Source: Rhynchonema sp. JSB1_4 (taxonomy: Eukaryota; Nematoda; Chromadorea; Monhysterida; Xyalidae). From it: a stretch of 64,000 bases of DNA. The translations under genes and the position numbers were made by a program. Positions 1 to 13,599 of this stretch are shown piece by piece. Within the stretch, counting starts at the first letter, position 1, and each line of letters starts with the position of its first letter. The notes below the pieces were generated by a model, which was given only the letters and a program-made list of their open reading frames with translations, had not been told where the DNA came from and did no database searches. The stretch is from NCBI GenBank assembly GCA_030248065.1, contig JASAMV010006624.1:62001-126000 (forward strand). The letters run 5' to 3'.

Positions 1-18
1 ACTCGCCGCCCCACTCAC

Positions 19-1135
19 ACGCCATCCACATACGCAAATCGCATGTCCAAATGGTGCACACATCTGAACGTATTCGTGTTTCCAGCACTGAGGAATTCAG
101 CATTTTCTGGATTGATCAATGGCTGACAATATGCAGCGAACACCGGGTGAATCAATAAAGTCGGGCCGGTGATGCTCAACAACGCTTGGTAGTACTCGAT
201 TGGGTGTAGGTAACGACCTTCGACTAGGATGAACTGGAATAAACTCGGAATTGGGATGGTTTTGGTGACGTGGACAAACGCCAAAGTGCCGCGCTACATA
301 CCCGACCTACTCCCAATTTTGTTATCATGCCCATCAGGGGTCACACCAACGCACCAACTAAGTCCCTTAACACCCAAGTGCTAAACTGACAAGGTCAGGC
401 ATTATCAGGCAATCCAATCGAACCTTGTGATACTGCAACTGTCGTTTCGAGCTTCGATTGCAGTTGATTCTTACGATGAACATTCTCTCATCCGGGAACG
501 GTGCGTTCACAGCCAGTGAAGGTGGACCACTCAGTAGTTCACGTTGTAGGCAGTTGTGGTCGCGAATGTCGACCAGGTCGTAGATGTTGTCACCTTGCGA
601 CATGATCTCTTCCTGAATTGGCAAGGAATCTGCTTCTTATTATCAGAAAACTTTATCTTTGTCCAATGATTGTGACATTGTTATTATGCCCACCGATGGC
701 ATGACACAAATCGTGACCACCAAAGTACACCCGCCCCACCAACCACCGAATGTCCCAAATAGTCAGACACGTTCTCCGATATGTACAGCACTTTGCCGTG
801 TCGTGTCAGCATGATCAAGAATCCCCTCAACGCGTGTGTGGCATTGTAACACGGCGGGATCGCTTGGCCTACGCGAAGACCTCGATCGTGCAGCACTGAA
901 ACATCAGGCTGCAAACTCAGTACCTGCATCAGCGTCAATCAAGTTGTCAAGTGTTTCGTTACACTGACAGTGCGGCAGGTAGCGATGTTTCCGGACGTAA
1001 ATACAGGTCAACGACATGACTTGCAGCTGAAATAGTCGATCTTTGATGCTCTCCGACAACGGCATCAGGTCTCGTAGTCTTTGGATCTCGATGTTGATGT
1101 GATCGCGACGCTGCTTCGACGCACCCTTGGTTGAC
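19..1135 (-). CDS. dysfusion/NPAS4-like bHLH-PAS transcription factor, partial (both ends missing)
   Basis: Four exons are readable: 963-1135, 744-895, 424-612 and 19-293. All have GT-AG borders and their phases join. The first encodes a basic helix-loop-helix starting [19 protein letters not shown] and ending with a [14 protein letters not shown] helix; the KGASK basic region is diagnostic of NPAS4/dysfusion. The second and third carry PAS-A ([20 protein letters not shown], then [10 protein letters not shown]), and the fourth begins PAS-B ([22 protein letters not shown]). By family knowledge, these factors dimerise with ARNT/tango and bind E-box-like sites in the nucleus. The bHLH exon starts in phase 2, so a short first exon with the ATG lies at higher coordinates; I could not locate it. 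The 3' end lies beyond base 1: a donor (GTGAGT) follows base 19. The family call is firm; exact exon borders are my inference. Confidence 0.85.
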
Positions 1136-2510
1136 CTGCTGATGTTTCATGGAAACGTTTTTTAAGTCCATTGTGATGGTAGCAGATGGTAAAAAATCGA
1201 TAAGTGAAATCCATAAACCTGTGATGGTGCGTCATCGCCACGATTGCATCTCAAGAAAGAATAATAGAAGCGAAGAGAAAAGTAAAAGACAATCGCCAGC
1301 TCGAATGACAATTACATTCTCATCATTTCGAATTGAATGTGCAATATTGATTAATTCGTCAAAAACGAATTTCACTCTGCGTCAAGTGCCGCTGCTGGTG
1401 CTGTAATCGTGTTATGGTTATCAGGGGTGCCTATCATATCACTATCGATCCGTAACACACGTGCACACACACAGCACTTGACCTAAGTGGCCCCTTGCAT
1501 TCCTATCAGCGACACTCATTCTGAACTCTCACTAACCTAACCCAACCTATCGGTCTATCCCGTACATTCCCGACTCACTGACCGGTCACCACACGAGTGA
1601 CGTAACCGTTGCGATAACGCGTCTTACTAATGGTTGATTTTAATCTTGGTACAATTTAGTCTCTGCAGTTCCGTTGCGTTTGCGATTGCGCTGCGTATAC
1701 AGTACCATGCCATACGAGACTGGAGTCCTGTTCAACCAGTTTTGGCAGACGAAGTTTTTATAGTCCTAGGTGGTAAAGTTTGAATCTCTCAAGATACTAT
1801 ATTTTGTCAAATCTCGCATTAGCAACGCCCATGTGCGTGCGTTGTCCAGTCAGTCGTAGTGGTCAGTGCGAGTGATAGTGCATTTTGTGTCAATACGTTT
1901 TCCGACCGACGGCGACAAAAACAAACAGTTTTTACTCGCACGCGCGCGGGCGTTATAAAAAGGTCCGGCTTGTGTTTTGCCGCGCGACGATTAAAGTCGG
2001 GGCATATCCCGTGCAACGCGCACGAATCGAGGTAAAATATTGCATATGATTATGTAATATGTTCTCTTCATAACAAATGCTGTCTGTTTTATTTGCGTTA
2101 CATCAATGAGTTTACGTATGGTTTATTGAAACAAGCGCGCAATATTTGCCCTGTCATCAGTAACTTCGGGCCCAGGCAGAAGGTACCGTAACGTGCGCAT
2201 TTAAAGCACGAGTGTCGAAGTTGTCCGAAGTTTTCCGAAAAGTCTTTTGGAGCTGGAGATTACATGGTTGTTGACCCCCGGTCACCTCAACTGAAGCATT
2301 CGGAAACTAGTTTTAGCCTCGGCCGGGCAACGGGAACATTTTTTGCACGAAAAATTAGGGAACCAGATTTTATTCTAAAGCACACAAATCCATCGCGAAA
2401 TACAATTCAACGATACGGTAAAACAAAATCAGTCTCAACTTCTGTACAACATGTTCACAGTTATGTACAAGTTTATGAAACATTTGGCACCAAAGTGTGT
2501 AATGGTTGAA
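1136..2510. other. Intergenic stretch between two leftward genes
   Basis: No coding exon is convincing here. It should hold the missing first exon and promoter of the dysfusion-like gene. A TATA-like TTATAAAAAG at about 1951-1961 reads on the plus strand, that is, away from that gene, so I do not assign it. A TGATGTTTC motif (1140-1148) lies just upstream of the bHLH exon acceptor. Confidence 0.4.
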
Positions 2511-3863
2511 TCATGTCACTTCACGCATCGGTAGTCCTCTAGTGGCCCTGCTTTGTAATTCCTCGTATCCCCCACCGCCACCCATGCTGTCCTTATCGCC
2601 CGCCCCAAACGAAGTTCGTCCAGTAATGGGCGTGTCCAATAAGGCAACGTCCATCACGAAATCCTGGCGCTCGTCCATAATCAACGGGGCTGACGTGTAT
2701 TTGGCACCGGGGAACAGGGTTTCCCTGAATTTGGAAGGCGGTTGGTATGACTGTCAACACCACCGATGTTTTTTAATTGGCCGTCCATACACATCGAGGT
2801 ATAAAACGACGGAAAAAATTGGACAGTCTGGTCTTCATGTTTGTAACATGAAGAGGTAACCTCGTCGAACCTCATAGGTTTAGAAACCAAGAAGTCAGTT
2901 CGGGCTAAACACATCTTCCCGTCCTGAGCACCCTCATAAAGGTACCCTACCTTCCTTATGTATCATACTAAATCCACCGCAACCCACCTGACGCATCGTA
3001 TCCTGGCGCACGCAATCATCCAAACGACCAGAATGTAGGTGCCAAAAACACAGATGGCGACGAACGCCGGTGTTTTAGTGAATGGTGGCGACGTCGTATC
3101 GGAATCGGAATCATGATTCGAATCCTGGTCAATTATCGATGGATCAGTGTGATCATTCACTCGATCGATCGGTCGATACGGAGTCATTCGCACGCCGGTA
3201 ATGTGCGAATTCAATTCATTCGCCAGCAGCAATTCGCGGGATTTCATGATTTCGATTAGGATCATAGGACTCAGCAGACTGTCGACGGCCAAGTAGCCGT
3301 CTTGGTCGAGACTCGCATTCGACGTGGCAACGAATGTGAATCCGGACTCAGACAGTGAGCCCGAATCGGTGAGGTCACACCTCGATGCGAGAAAGACCAC
3401 ATTGTCGTCTGTGATAGGGCTCTTGTGCAGCCCGCAGTTGTGCACATGTGAACATTCTTCCATGATCCATGAAGCCAGCTTGCTCTTCAGCAGTGTCTCA
3501 TCCAGGCTACTGTAGCACGGCGTGAAGGTTACGGTAACAGCTCGGAGCACCACGCCCGTCCGGAATAGAGTGGCACATAACGGAACGGAGCTGCTGTTGT
3601 TCTTGCTGTTGTCGTTATTTGATAGCGATGCGGTCGAATCCTGTGATTTCTACATACTTCATTTACTTTGTGAAAGGAATATCAAAAAGCACAAAATAGA
3701 AAACTCCAACGCATAGGCTGATAAAATTTCCATAACGCACCCTTTCAGCGATATCTGAATCACAATCGCAGTGGAATATCGTTCCGAGATTACAATCCCC
3801 GGCTTGACTCGGGATTATTGCAAAAATGTACAATATTACAGAAACTACTATTTTCCAACGCAT
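2511..3863 (-). CDS. Unrecognised type I membrane protein, 329 residues
   Basis: Three exons join without breaking frame: 3741-3863, 2988-3640 and 2511-2724 (123+653+214 nt, 330 codons with the stop). The start at 3863 was chosen because it opens a signal peptide (MRWKIVVSVILYIFAIIPSQ, then AGDC). The ectodomain of about 230 residues has several Cys and N-glycosylation sequons, then a low-complexity acidic Asp/Ser linker (SNHDSDSDTTS). One membrane helix follows (AFVAICVFGTYILVVWMI), and a roughly 75-residue cytoplasmic tail contains a Gly run (GGGGG) and YEEL. An upstream in-frame Met at 3908 is possible but would bury the signal sequence. I do not recognise the family. The clean phase agreement across both introns, with one coherent topology, argues that the model is real. 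Confidence 0.68.
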
Positions 3864-6800
3864 TTTGGCACACCGTATAAACCATCGATCAAGACCTGAA
3901 ATAGGCATAAAATATGACTAAACTAAACGGTTTCCACTATTTCTGAAAGGCAGCGCGTTATTCTACGTAATGTTCACTGTTTGAGCGCCAAGTCAAAAAT
4001 AAACAAACAGCAGAGCGGCGTTGAGTTCTCAAGTGGACGACGGACGTGTGGGATTCAAATACAAGCAACTGGATATTCAATTGACGGCTAAATATTATTT
4101 TCAAACTGCATAACTGTGGATGAAGTTCTAAACACTGGTTTGCAAAGTAGTAAGTGATGGACCTGTGCGTGCAGCATAACGTCAAAGTGGAGGCTCAGAA
4201 CGAAAATGAAATGAACAATGTGTGTGCAAAATGGACAGGAAGGACACTACACCAATTTATACACACAAGTATGCCAGTTTACTGGTCACTCAAAGCAAAA
4301 CGATGACATTAAAAATTCACAGTCACGCAACCGAATTTCCGCAAACAAAATGCCCAAAGGCGGGCGGTACATCGCGTGTGTAAAGACGAAACTCAATATC
4401 GGAAATGAAACATGTTTTATTTGACCTTGCGTGCACGCGCGATTTGGCCTGAGATTAGGAAGAGAGTCTGATCGGCTTTCGAACCTTTTTACTGTTTTGT
4501 GCACAAGGATCCAGAAAAGTGCTCAATTTTGTGTCGTTTTATGTACTATTGTACATAGTACATATGTAGCTTCCAGCAAATTGCTAATAAATTTCTGCAT
4601 CAATGCGCGGACAGAGGATTTTTGCCGACCGAACGAGTTTGGGTGGGTTGTTCGGGATAAAGTGAAGTAAACGACTTTAAAAACTTGCGGTACCGAAAAT
4701 ATTGCACGTTGCAAACTCACACAAACGATTACTCATGATAATAATCGAACACATGAGTATGGGGTCACTCCATAATTTGGCAAAACGTACAAATCATAAT
4801 AATAGTATGAAAGAGCACGAACAAATAGCAATTCGTTTTGATGAAAATGTAACACGAGCCTGGAAAAACAACCACCGGCGAGAGCGGATCATCCCTTTTT
4901 TGCCTCGATTTGCATGTTTGTTTATGAGGTGACACTTTCATAATCAAAACCATTCCCGAACTTGATTGAGAGTCCCACCACGGACGCGCAGCAACAACAA
5001 AAGCAACGTTGGTCCCGGTCATAAATTAGTCCCGAAACACGAAAATGGGCCTACTTCCGATCCTGGGGCGACCGCACTGGGGACGCGATGTCCAATGCCA
5101 ATAACAACATGGAAATTTATGCCGATCGTTAACCACTCCGGATATCGGGACAGTTTCGGGCGCACAAAGTTTCGCAAGCTATACGTACACTTTGGATTGT
5201 TGGAAACGGTTGACATCAAAAAGTTTGCCGGTGCTGTATAAGGTTTGGGGCGGACAAGAAGTTTGGAATCTGCTGTCAAAATCAAAAGAAGAACAATTCC
5301 AGAACTGTATGGTGCAAGTTGACACGCCAAGGTGCGTGCGATAGTCATAAAGAGTGAGAGCGAGGCAGACACCAAACCAAACAGAAACAGTTTGCTGCCA
5401 GTTCAGTTCATGAAAGAAAACGGAACTCTGTTCGCTTGATGGACAGGCAGTTCAAAACAGAATATGCGCATGTATGTGAAGCAAATGTGTGTGTGTGCGT
5501 GTGCACGGTTATTTAACGGTTGTTTATAACGATCTTAAGACAAATGATCGTTAAAGTACTGCATGCATGTTAGTGTCCGTCCTTCATGACACGACACGGC
5601 AAAGTATGAGCGATTGTAAATCGCGACTCTGGCAAGTCATATTACAGATGCAAATAAACTGCACTTCTCAACCGTGTGCTGCGCTGTGCTATTACCACAT
5701 TTCGGGTGGCAAACTTATGGCGTTTATATGTTATCGGAACATTTCATATTATGGGGTTGGGAAAGTGAGAGCATACCATAAGTTTTCGAAAGAGAGCAAT
5801 ATTTCTGCCAAAAGGGCATAACTTTGGGGCGCGCGCGAATTTTCCGCCCAATCAGTCTTCACAAATTTCGCGTTTCGCCCAACCTTCCATAGCACTAGAC
5901 TAGCAAACAGAGGGAGTGTGAACATTAGCCAACATCATATATGATGAGCGATCCTCAGCGCGCTGCCAAAAAGTTACAAATGAACCGCGAAATTACATTA
6001 AGTTCTCGCCTGTCAGTTGTCAGCGCAATTATGCCACCAAGAGGTGAAAATACGAAACATCGCTGGTCCCCACCTCACAGGCGCGATGTGATAATGACAC
6101 GCTTCACCTTTCAGACATTTTGGAGACACGGCGAATCAAAAGTGTCAAAAGTTTTTGAAGGTCGTGTCACGCAAAATGCGACATTGAAATGATTCGGTGG
6201 GAAAGCGTCGTCAGTGGTTTGCTCTGAAAATGATGCGCCGAATGTTTGTTCTGAAGCTGAAGCTATACTCTAACTAACGATGTGCTACCAGCTCTCACCC
6301 CAAGTTCAGTTCACTCTCCGATTTTTCCTTTGTTCAAAACGAGGCTTTCAGCAACGGAGCCTTCACACTTTGTGGTGACAGAATGTAAGAATCGTCATGG
6401 CGTAATGTAGGGCGTCAGGGGGTGCGTTCCATGTACGCACATACAGGAGTTTTCCAAAACTCGACCAAAGAAGCAAATGGTTTCTTCACAAACGAACCAA
6501 ACAGATAATTTTTCGCACAGGATCTGCTCTAAGATAGAATTGCGCGCGCTTTGAAATGCACATCAACGATTGTGATAACGTTCAAAAACGAGGACGATGA
6601 TTTCCAACAATGCTCTACCCATGAACCCCGAGGGCGCTATTTGGAAACGTTTTCCGAATGAAGCCCCGAGGGGCCCTATTTGTGTAACACGTTTGAAACA
6701 AAAAGTTCGGTGATCCACCTTTTTCCGAATTGTGCCCCGGGTGCTTTGTGCGGAAAGCTCCGGTAGTATAGATACATAACTACCTTATCAAAGGTAACTT

Positions 6801-9690
6801 AACGAATGCTTCAATTAAAGGCGCTTTCATGAGATGAATTTATCCCACCTCAAGAGAAAAACATGCTGTTTCATTACGATCATCTGACAAAAGACAGATT
6901 ATCACCAAAGCATGTGCGTTCATTTGTGGTGTGGCCTCGCCCGCACGCCTGACAGCTGTTGTGCACAGACCGGCTAGATTCTAATCGAGTTTTTGTCTTG
7001 ACGGGGCCTGTATCTTGGCTTTGGAACTTTCTCGCACGCGAACTTTTCTACAACAGATGTTGTCAGTGAGTGAGTGCCAAGAGCGAATTAATTGAAAATA
7101 CTTCGGGTCTCTCCACATGAAATGTATGTACATTGTGCGCTCCGATTACTATGTATACTTGTGTGCAACCTCCGCTGGAGTTTTTTAAGAAATGCATAAC
7201 TTGAACGGCGCTGATGGCTGTTATTTGGATAGACTTTTGCTTACAGCTGCAGGTGAGGTGGTACTCAAATGGGTTATGGCAGCACTTGGATTGTTTTTTG
7301 CCTTCATCAAGTGCAACTCACAAGCCAGCAATAAGAAAAAAATGTGGCACCCCGGGCAGGCATGCAGGAAGGGTTATCAACCGAACTACATATGTGTAAC
7401 AAAACTGTATATGGACCACAAACTAACAAATAAAAATGATAATAGTGATCACGGTTGCCATACATACTGCACTCCGTACCTCTATGAATCAGCTGACTCG
7501 TAATAATGAGTCCGGGCAGCTTGGCTAAATATCCTGTTTCTACCGCGCATAACACGGATGGTTGAAATCCATGGGAATGCTAAATCCAACATTGCCCCTA
7601 GCATACAATATAGTTGTTTGCTTTGAGGACACACAATGCGAGTAGTACACCCAGCTCGTGAGCTTTGGTTATTACGCGAGCATAATGCTGCATCCATAGG
7701 TATGTACCATGGGCAATACTGAACCTGTATGTAGGTATAGTCAAGCTTGCACGACTAATGTATGGTTTGTTTGAGCATAGACTGATGTCCCGAGGTTCAT
7801 GCCAGGCTCAAGGTATACCAAGCTTCAGCTTCACAGGTTAGACACCAAAAAGTGGCATCAGCAGTGAATGTGTGTGGCGCTGGTATTCCATTAGCAGCGT
7901 CAGGTCGGAAAACGTCCGTGGGTGGTGGTAACCCTGGGCGAAAAAGTTCCATGCATAATCAATGGTTTCTTGTGTTCAACGGCGGAGAGGGGCTTGCGCG
8001 CGCCATAACTTGAGGTGGTTGACAGACAGCTGGTTGTACCTTTGCTAATGGCACTTAGAGAAAATACAGACTGGCGAAAAAAAGTTGAGGGAATTGCAAA
8101 TTGAATTGCCACTGTTCGGATGAAAGCCCATTTCTTGAAATTGAAAACAAAGCAATTGGATTGATTTGACTTTATCTGGTACGCCCTGGTACTCGGCAGT
8201 GGTACTTGCTTCCAATGGATTAACCTGAAACGACACAATCTCTTGGACAGTAGCATCGATGCGATAACGAAAGTGCCCAGGAACAAACATATGTAGTCTG
8301 CTATTGGGTGCATTATGGTCGATTGCGAAACACTTACTGGAATTGTAACGGGCGACTATATCAACTTTAACATTGATGGAAGTGAATAACATGAATTCTT
8401 TTCGTATAAGTTTTTGCTCCCCTTGTCATTTGTCGGTCGAAGTCTACAGCAGTAAAATGTAAATTAGATGAAGCTCAACTTTCTGTTGTGTAGCAGACAA
8501 AACGGCGCCTGGTTTTGGCATGGAATTTTCGGCTGTTCACTATTTATCCTTTCGACCTACTGGGAATGTATACGCGACGTTGCTGGGTACGGCTACTGTA
8601 CCTTACCAGGTCCTTTTAAGGGGTGCCGTGCCACCGGGGGTTTCAAAGAGTTATACGCAAGCGTTTTACCAAGCGTTTTATTCAAGCGTTTTACCTTGTT
8701 TTCGGAATGTAATATTGCCGTGTGCTGTATCGTAGGTAAAACATATTATCAAACACAAGACTTCTGTTTATAACAACCATAGAAAATTACACGAACTGCA
8801 TATCGTTGTGCGAATATCAAACCACAGCACACTTCAGAAATTGGGAATCACAGTGACAGCAACAAATGAGTAAAAAACGGTTGAACAACTACAAAATAAT
8901 GGCACTTGGGCAATCTACACAGTCAACTGGGACATAATGGCTCTGCGCTAATGCACACTTCCATTAAAGAGCCATATTAAAATAACACAGTGTCGGTCAT
9001 TCAGCTAAAACTTCGTCAAACTAAAAAATCAAAGTTTATGAGAACTGTTTCACCCCTGACGTTTGCTTTCTTAAAGCGGCCTTTTACGAAATGGCCTCTG
9101 AACGAAAAATGCCACATACAAAAAGTGTCAATCGCTATTATTATTCCGTCTTGCCGTCGGTGTCGGCTGCTGTTGCACTTTCATATTGACGATACTTTTT
9201 TCGCCCAATGCGCCACTGAAATAATCTTAGGGTTCCAATTTTATTTGAAGCAGAAAAGGATGGGTGCTTTTCCTCATACATTGTTTGATAGGTTTGCGCA
9301 CGGTATGCTCAAGAACCCCAAACGCTTGCGGTATATTGGCTAACATACCAAGAATAAAAAGAAACTTTTGGCGTGCGAACTTTTGTTCGCGGTTTCATGA
9401 ATAACTGAATGAATCCCCCATTGGCCAAGATCGCTACAAAGAATTGGATCGCCTGACTCTTCAGTTTGAGTAGTTTAGCCACAAGGGATTCATTTGTTTC
9501 AAACAGGCGAGCAAAACTTGCAATGAGACAATCATTGTGTCCCTATGGTAACGGTGTAAAATTCATTCTGTACAATGCGATGCTGCACGCACTGCAAACA
9601 CGATGACTCTGTCGCATTTCAAGACGTCTTTTTTGTCCTGCTCGGTCCCGTGAGTCTCGCGTTGACGCTCCATCACAAAAGCGGCACAAA
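3864..9690. other. Gene-poor intergenic DNA, about 5.8 kb
   Basis: Open frames here are short, overlapping and without recognisable domains. A stretch at 6590-6750 repeats a local motif (CCGAATGAAGCCCCGAGGGG and variants). Two overlapping minus-strand frames at about 7900-8390 are 115 and 137 codons long, but I find no splice or domain support for either. Confidence 0.4.
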
Positions 9691-9924
9691 CTAAACCATA
9701 TGTGACCGGCCTATGGGTGTTTGGCCTACGGGTTGAGCAGACAGCTTCATCGTGCGTTGACCAACCTTTGCCCTATAGTCACCCCCTCCCTCGTCCACAG
9801 CCTCAACGCAACACCCAATAATGCATGTGACACAAATGAGCGTGACGATTATGAAGTACGCCACGAACACGGCGATAAAACCGAAATAATCGTACACTTC
9901 CAGCTCTTGTTTTAGATTTACCAT
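9691..9924 (-). CDS. Small single-pass membrane protein, 77 residues
   Basis: A frame runs from ATG (9924) to TAG (9691). It encodes an N-terminal polar segment MVNLKQELEVYDYFG, one hydrophobic helix of about 23 residues (FIAVFVAYFIIVTLICVTCI), a Cys-Cys pair just after it (GCCVEA), then an acidic/Gly turn (DEGGGDY) and a basic hydrophilic tail ending in RSHMV. The layout resembles a small single-pass membrane protein with possible juxtamembrane palmitoylation. The frame also extends upstream to 9984, but the segment before Met 9924 looks like untranslated DNA. The protein is unrecognised and has no gene neighbour within several kb. It could be a chance frame, though the codons look protein-like. 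Confidence 0.45.
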   Translation of the reverse strand: MVNLKQELEVYDYFGFIAVFVAYFIIVTLICVTCIIGCCVEAVDEGGGDYRAKVGQRTMKLSAQPVGQTPIGRSHMV

Positions 9925-12900
9925 TTTAAGAGATTGCGGCGTGGAGGGTTGCTGGAATAAAGAGATTGTGCATTTTTTGAACAATTTACCATTAAAGGGG
10001 TATAGTTCCGCTCAGATGATACAGGTTGGTGTGAAATACAATAGTCGCCTGTTTGACAATGCGAAAACGAGTCAAAAAATGGGGCGATCCGAAACAAGCG
10101 TAAAAATTATGTTATAATACAAATGTGCGAAAACTAAAGATTGTTCGAAAAATTAAGAATATTCCCATTGATCATGATAAGCCCAAAATTTACCAAATCC
10201 AAGCACTTGCTCGTATCATGTAAAAAAATCTAACACTTTCGCTGTCATCAGTTTTCGGGAAGACTGAGCACAATTGTTAAGTTAGTTTTGAAAATCAAAA
10301 ATTGCGATTACTCGTCCCTGAACTTTTGGTGCAGGAATCAGGTATCAAATGGGAATTTGCGACACACGAGCTGCTTTTTGAGACCAACTTACGTTTGAGG
10401 GGAACTACACCGTTTAATTATGATTATGAAAACAATTGCATGTTCGCCTATGCAAGCGCACGGAACATGTCCTGCTGCATTGAAGTGGATGTGCTGCCCT
10501 GAATCTTTAAACAGCCAACAAAATCTGTGATTAATATTGGCGGAAGTAATTCTAAAGTAACACGATGAATTACGTTCACAAACTCTGCATATATGTACAC
10601 TGCGGAGATGCTTTTGGATATGCGTGCCCGGCTTATGCAATTCTGTGATTAATATCTAAAGTCAACGTATTCTAATATACCTAGTCAAACGTTTATTCCC
10701 GTTCAAAATTGAAAAACACGTCGAGAACATCAGATGAGTTGCCTCAAAGACCACATCAGTATTGCGATGTCTTTGGACATACTCCACGTGTCCGGCTTAT
10801 GTAATTCAACCTGCGCCTGTTAAAAACGCCCGTTTCAAGTGCAGAGATATGCACGTGCGTCAACCAACACTGTCCGCGATAATAACAGGGGCGTTTGTTT
10901 GACTGAAAAAAGAAACAGTGACTGTGAGGCCAAAGGGTCCCTGCAGGTTATGCGGAAACAGCGGTCGAGTGCGCTGGCTTGAGTGCAATGTTTGCTTCTT
11001 GCTCCATGTGCCATTGCGCTTTAGAACAGCGACTAAGCACTTTAGCTATACATTGTACACAGCAGGAATATACAGTATTAGCACATATACTGTCGCTCTA
11101 ACTGCACATAGTATGACTATTCCCCTCTTTCACTGTTCAAAAGCGTCGTCCCAGCCAAGAATTGCATACAACTGACCAATCAATGGCATTGTGTGGTGCA
11201 GGTGGTGTATGAGTTAGGTGTATTGTGAACTAACAGGATTTATGTTCAGCTTCCAAGAGACCACGTCAATGCTGAGTCGTTCAACAAGTTTTGACATCCT
11301 GTCTGCAAAATGCCCTCGTTATATTTGAGGCTTATGGGGAACTTTCGGGCTGTTTTTCGACGGTGTCGTCAACTTGAGATGAATTGCTCTGATTATGGTT
11401 GTCAAGCATCTATGGTATAGGTAACATAATCAACACAGCTTAATCAAGTCAAAATTTGGATACCCTGAAGTTTTACGAGTAATCTTGTAGTGTTTGTGAT
11501 TTTGCCCAACTTTGCGAAGTGTGTGCCTTTGACAAAGCATGCCACACATGTCGTCTTTTACACGAACTCAGATCTCCGTACTTTTCGTCGTGCTATTGAA
11601 CAGACCTGTGCGTTTTCAGTTTTATTGCCGGCAAATTTCACACTGGTGCGCAATGATACATTGAACGGGCCTGTTGGCTGTGGCACAAACAATGCGCACT
11701 TATAAATTGGCACGCATACGTCATTTGGATGATTGTTGTTTGCTGAAATAAGATGACATGGGACAAAATTAAAACTGATTAAAAACAATCGTGAACATTT
11801 AGTGCCATGCATTTTTTCCGTGCGTGTATCAACTTCGTTTTCTGCAACCCCGGGCTTTTGATTTTAGCGACCGAGTCCTACTTTTTTGTTGTGGGTCTGG
11901 GAGAAACAACTTGATGATTAAATTTGCACCGAGAACGGAACGCAACCGTCCCGTCCCTGCTTCTGCTCCCACCCGTAGTAGACGTAAAATCGACCAAGTA
12001 TACCGAAATTGTTTTCTCAGTTCGAAGCACTGTGACCAATTCACGGACGCAAACAATCGCTGTGTGCATACTGCTCCACGTTGCTCAGAGTGAACCACCA
12101 ACTGCCACAACGTTTGGAACACGCAAACAACACACAGACAGGAAAACCAACGAAAGTTCCATCATTACGACTGGTGCCACTGTTCCGTTAATGTATAAGA
12201 TGCACCATCGAGTTCAACGGACCAAGGTATAGCAGTTCCCATTCCCTTTATTCCAACACCTTGGTTTGATTTACGGGGCTTATGGTGCAAATGGCAATGA
12301 GAATCCAACGTCTGCACCCAGCCACGTAGGCTGACACACCGAGGTACACATTGAGCTATACGATGGTGCACAAGGGTGTGTGAGACACAGTTGCACCACA
12401 CACTTGGCTGCGTTGTTGTTATTTGTACCAGCCCAAGTTCGTGGACGAACTCTCACCCAGCCATGGGTTGATCCAAATCTACATTTCTCGTGGCTGGCCG
12501 GTTTTTGACCCGAGGCTATTAAAACTTCTGGTAATCAACCTCAGGCTATAATCTCTGTTGTGCAGAATTTAATGAGAATTTTGGTTTACACTATTAACGA
12601 GACAACGGCAATATCAAGTTGAAGCAATTGGATGGCAAACTCACATCTGGTATGTAGTTGGCGTAAACATTTTAGTGTCCAAAGAACCTACAGGACAATG
12701 CGAGCCGCCCTGATCAAGCCAGAGTCAACTAAAACTTGAATGTGCAGTGGAGGTATACGATAGCAACATGTACATTGGGTGCCATACGACGAGCGGTTCA
12801 CTTTTGGGGAACACAATGTCTGTATGTACACGTACACGCGTGGAGTGCAACAAACAGAGTCTGGTAGTTCTTTGGCTGGTTGGATAGTCAGTTGTCGCTG

Positions 12901-13599
12901 AAGTATAGTGCAGTGACTTGCTTGCCAGAGTAGCCAAACAAATGCTCACACTATATGGAGAGGGTGGGGGTGGGATGCACCACGTGGAATTAGTTAACAA
13001 CACAGCTTGGTTCAACACCATTCGGTGAGGTTGGAAGAACAAGCAGTCAGCTCGTTGCAGGATGCCTTCAGCTTCACAACTCACTCACTCATTCAAAGAT
13101 CTGCGTTTCACTTCTGGTGCTTGCGGCCTGGGTAGTTTGTAATCTGTGGCCAAGCCACAGCCAGCACCCGCGTGTCGACTGCATCCAGGCAATTTTTTTG
13201 CTCAAAGCAGCTGTAACAACGCGAACCACCCATCGGTTTGACGAGCACCGGAGAAACTTTTTCTAATTAAGAGCGTGGGGTAATAGTAACAGATAGGTGT
13301 CAATGGAATAGGGTTCACAAACCGAAAAAAATGGATTTCGCTCATATTGCACAAAAAGTTGACTACTACATTTACTAAGACACATACAAAATTTTGGATC
13401 CAAACTCCAAAGCATTAAATAGTTATGGGCGCATTTAAGTGGGCAGGTCGAAGATTTCTTGAAATTCCAAAAATGTACCAAGTTTATGTTGATGAGGCTG
13501 TCATTTGTTTTAGATCGGATGCTATTTAATGAAAATAACACATAATAGTCAATTTTTTATCCACTTTTCAACCATGTAAAAATAAATGCAAAAATTCGC
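9925..13599. other. Intergenic DNA without an identifiable gene
   Basis: About 3.7 kb with short frames only. I see no domain, no chain of phase-compatible exons and no RNA gene. Confidence 0.4.

Noticed and set aside
7900..8392. Overlapping minus-strand frames of 137 and 115 codons
   Set aside because: Two frames compete over the same bases, and neither has a recognisable domain, a signal sequence or splice-linked neighbours.
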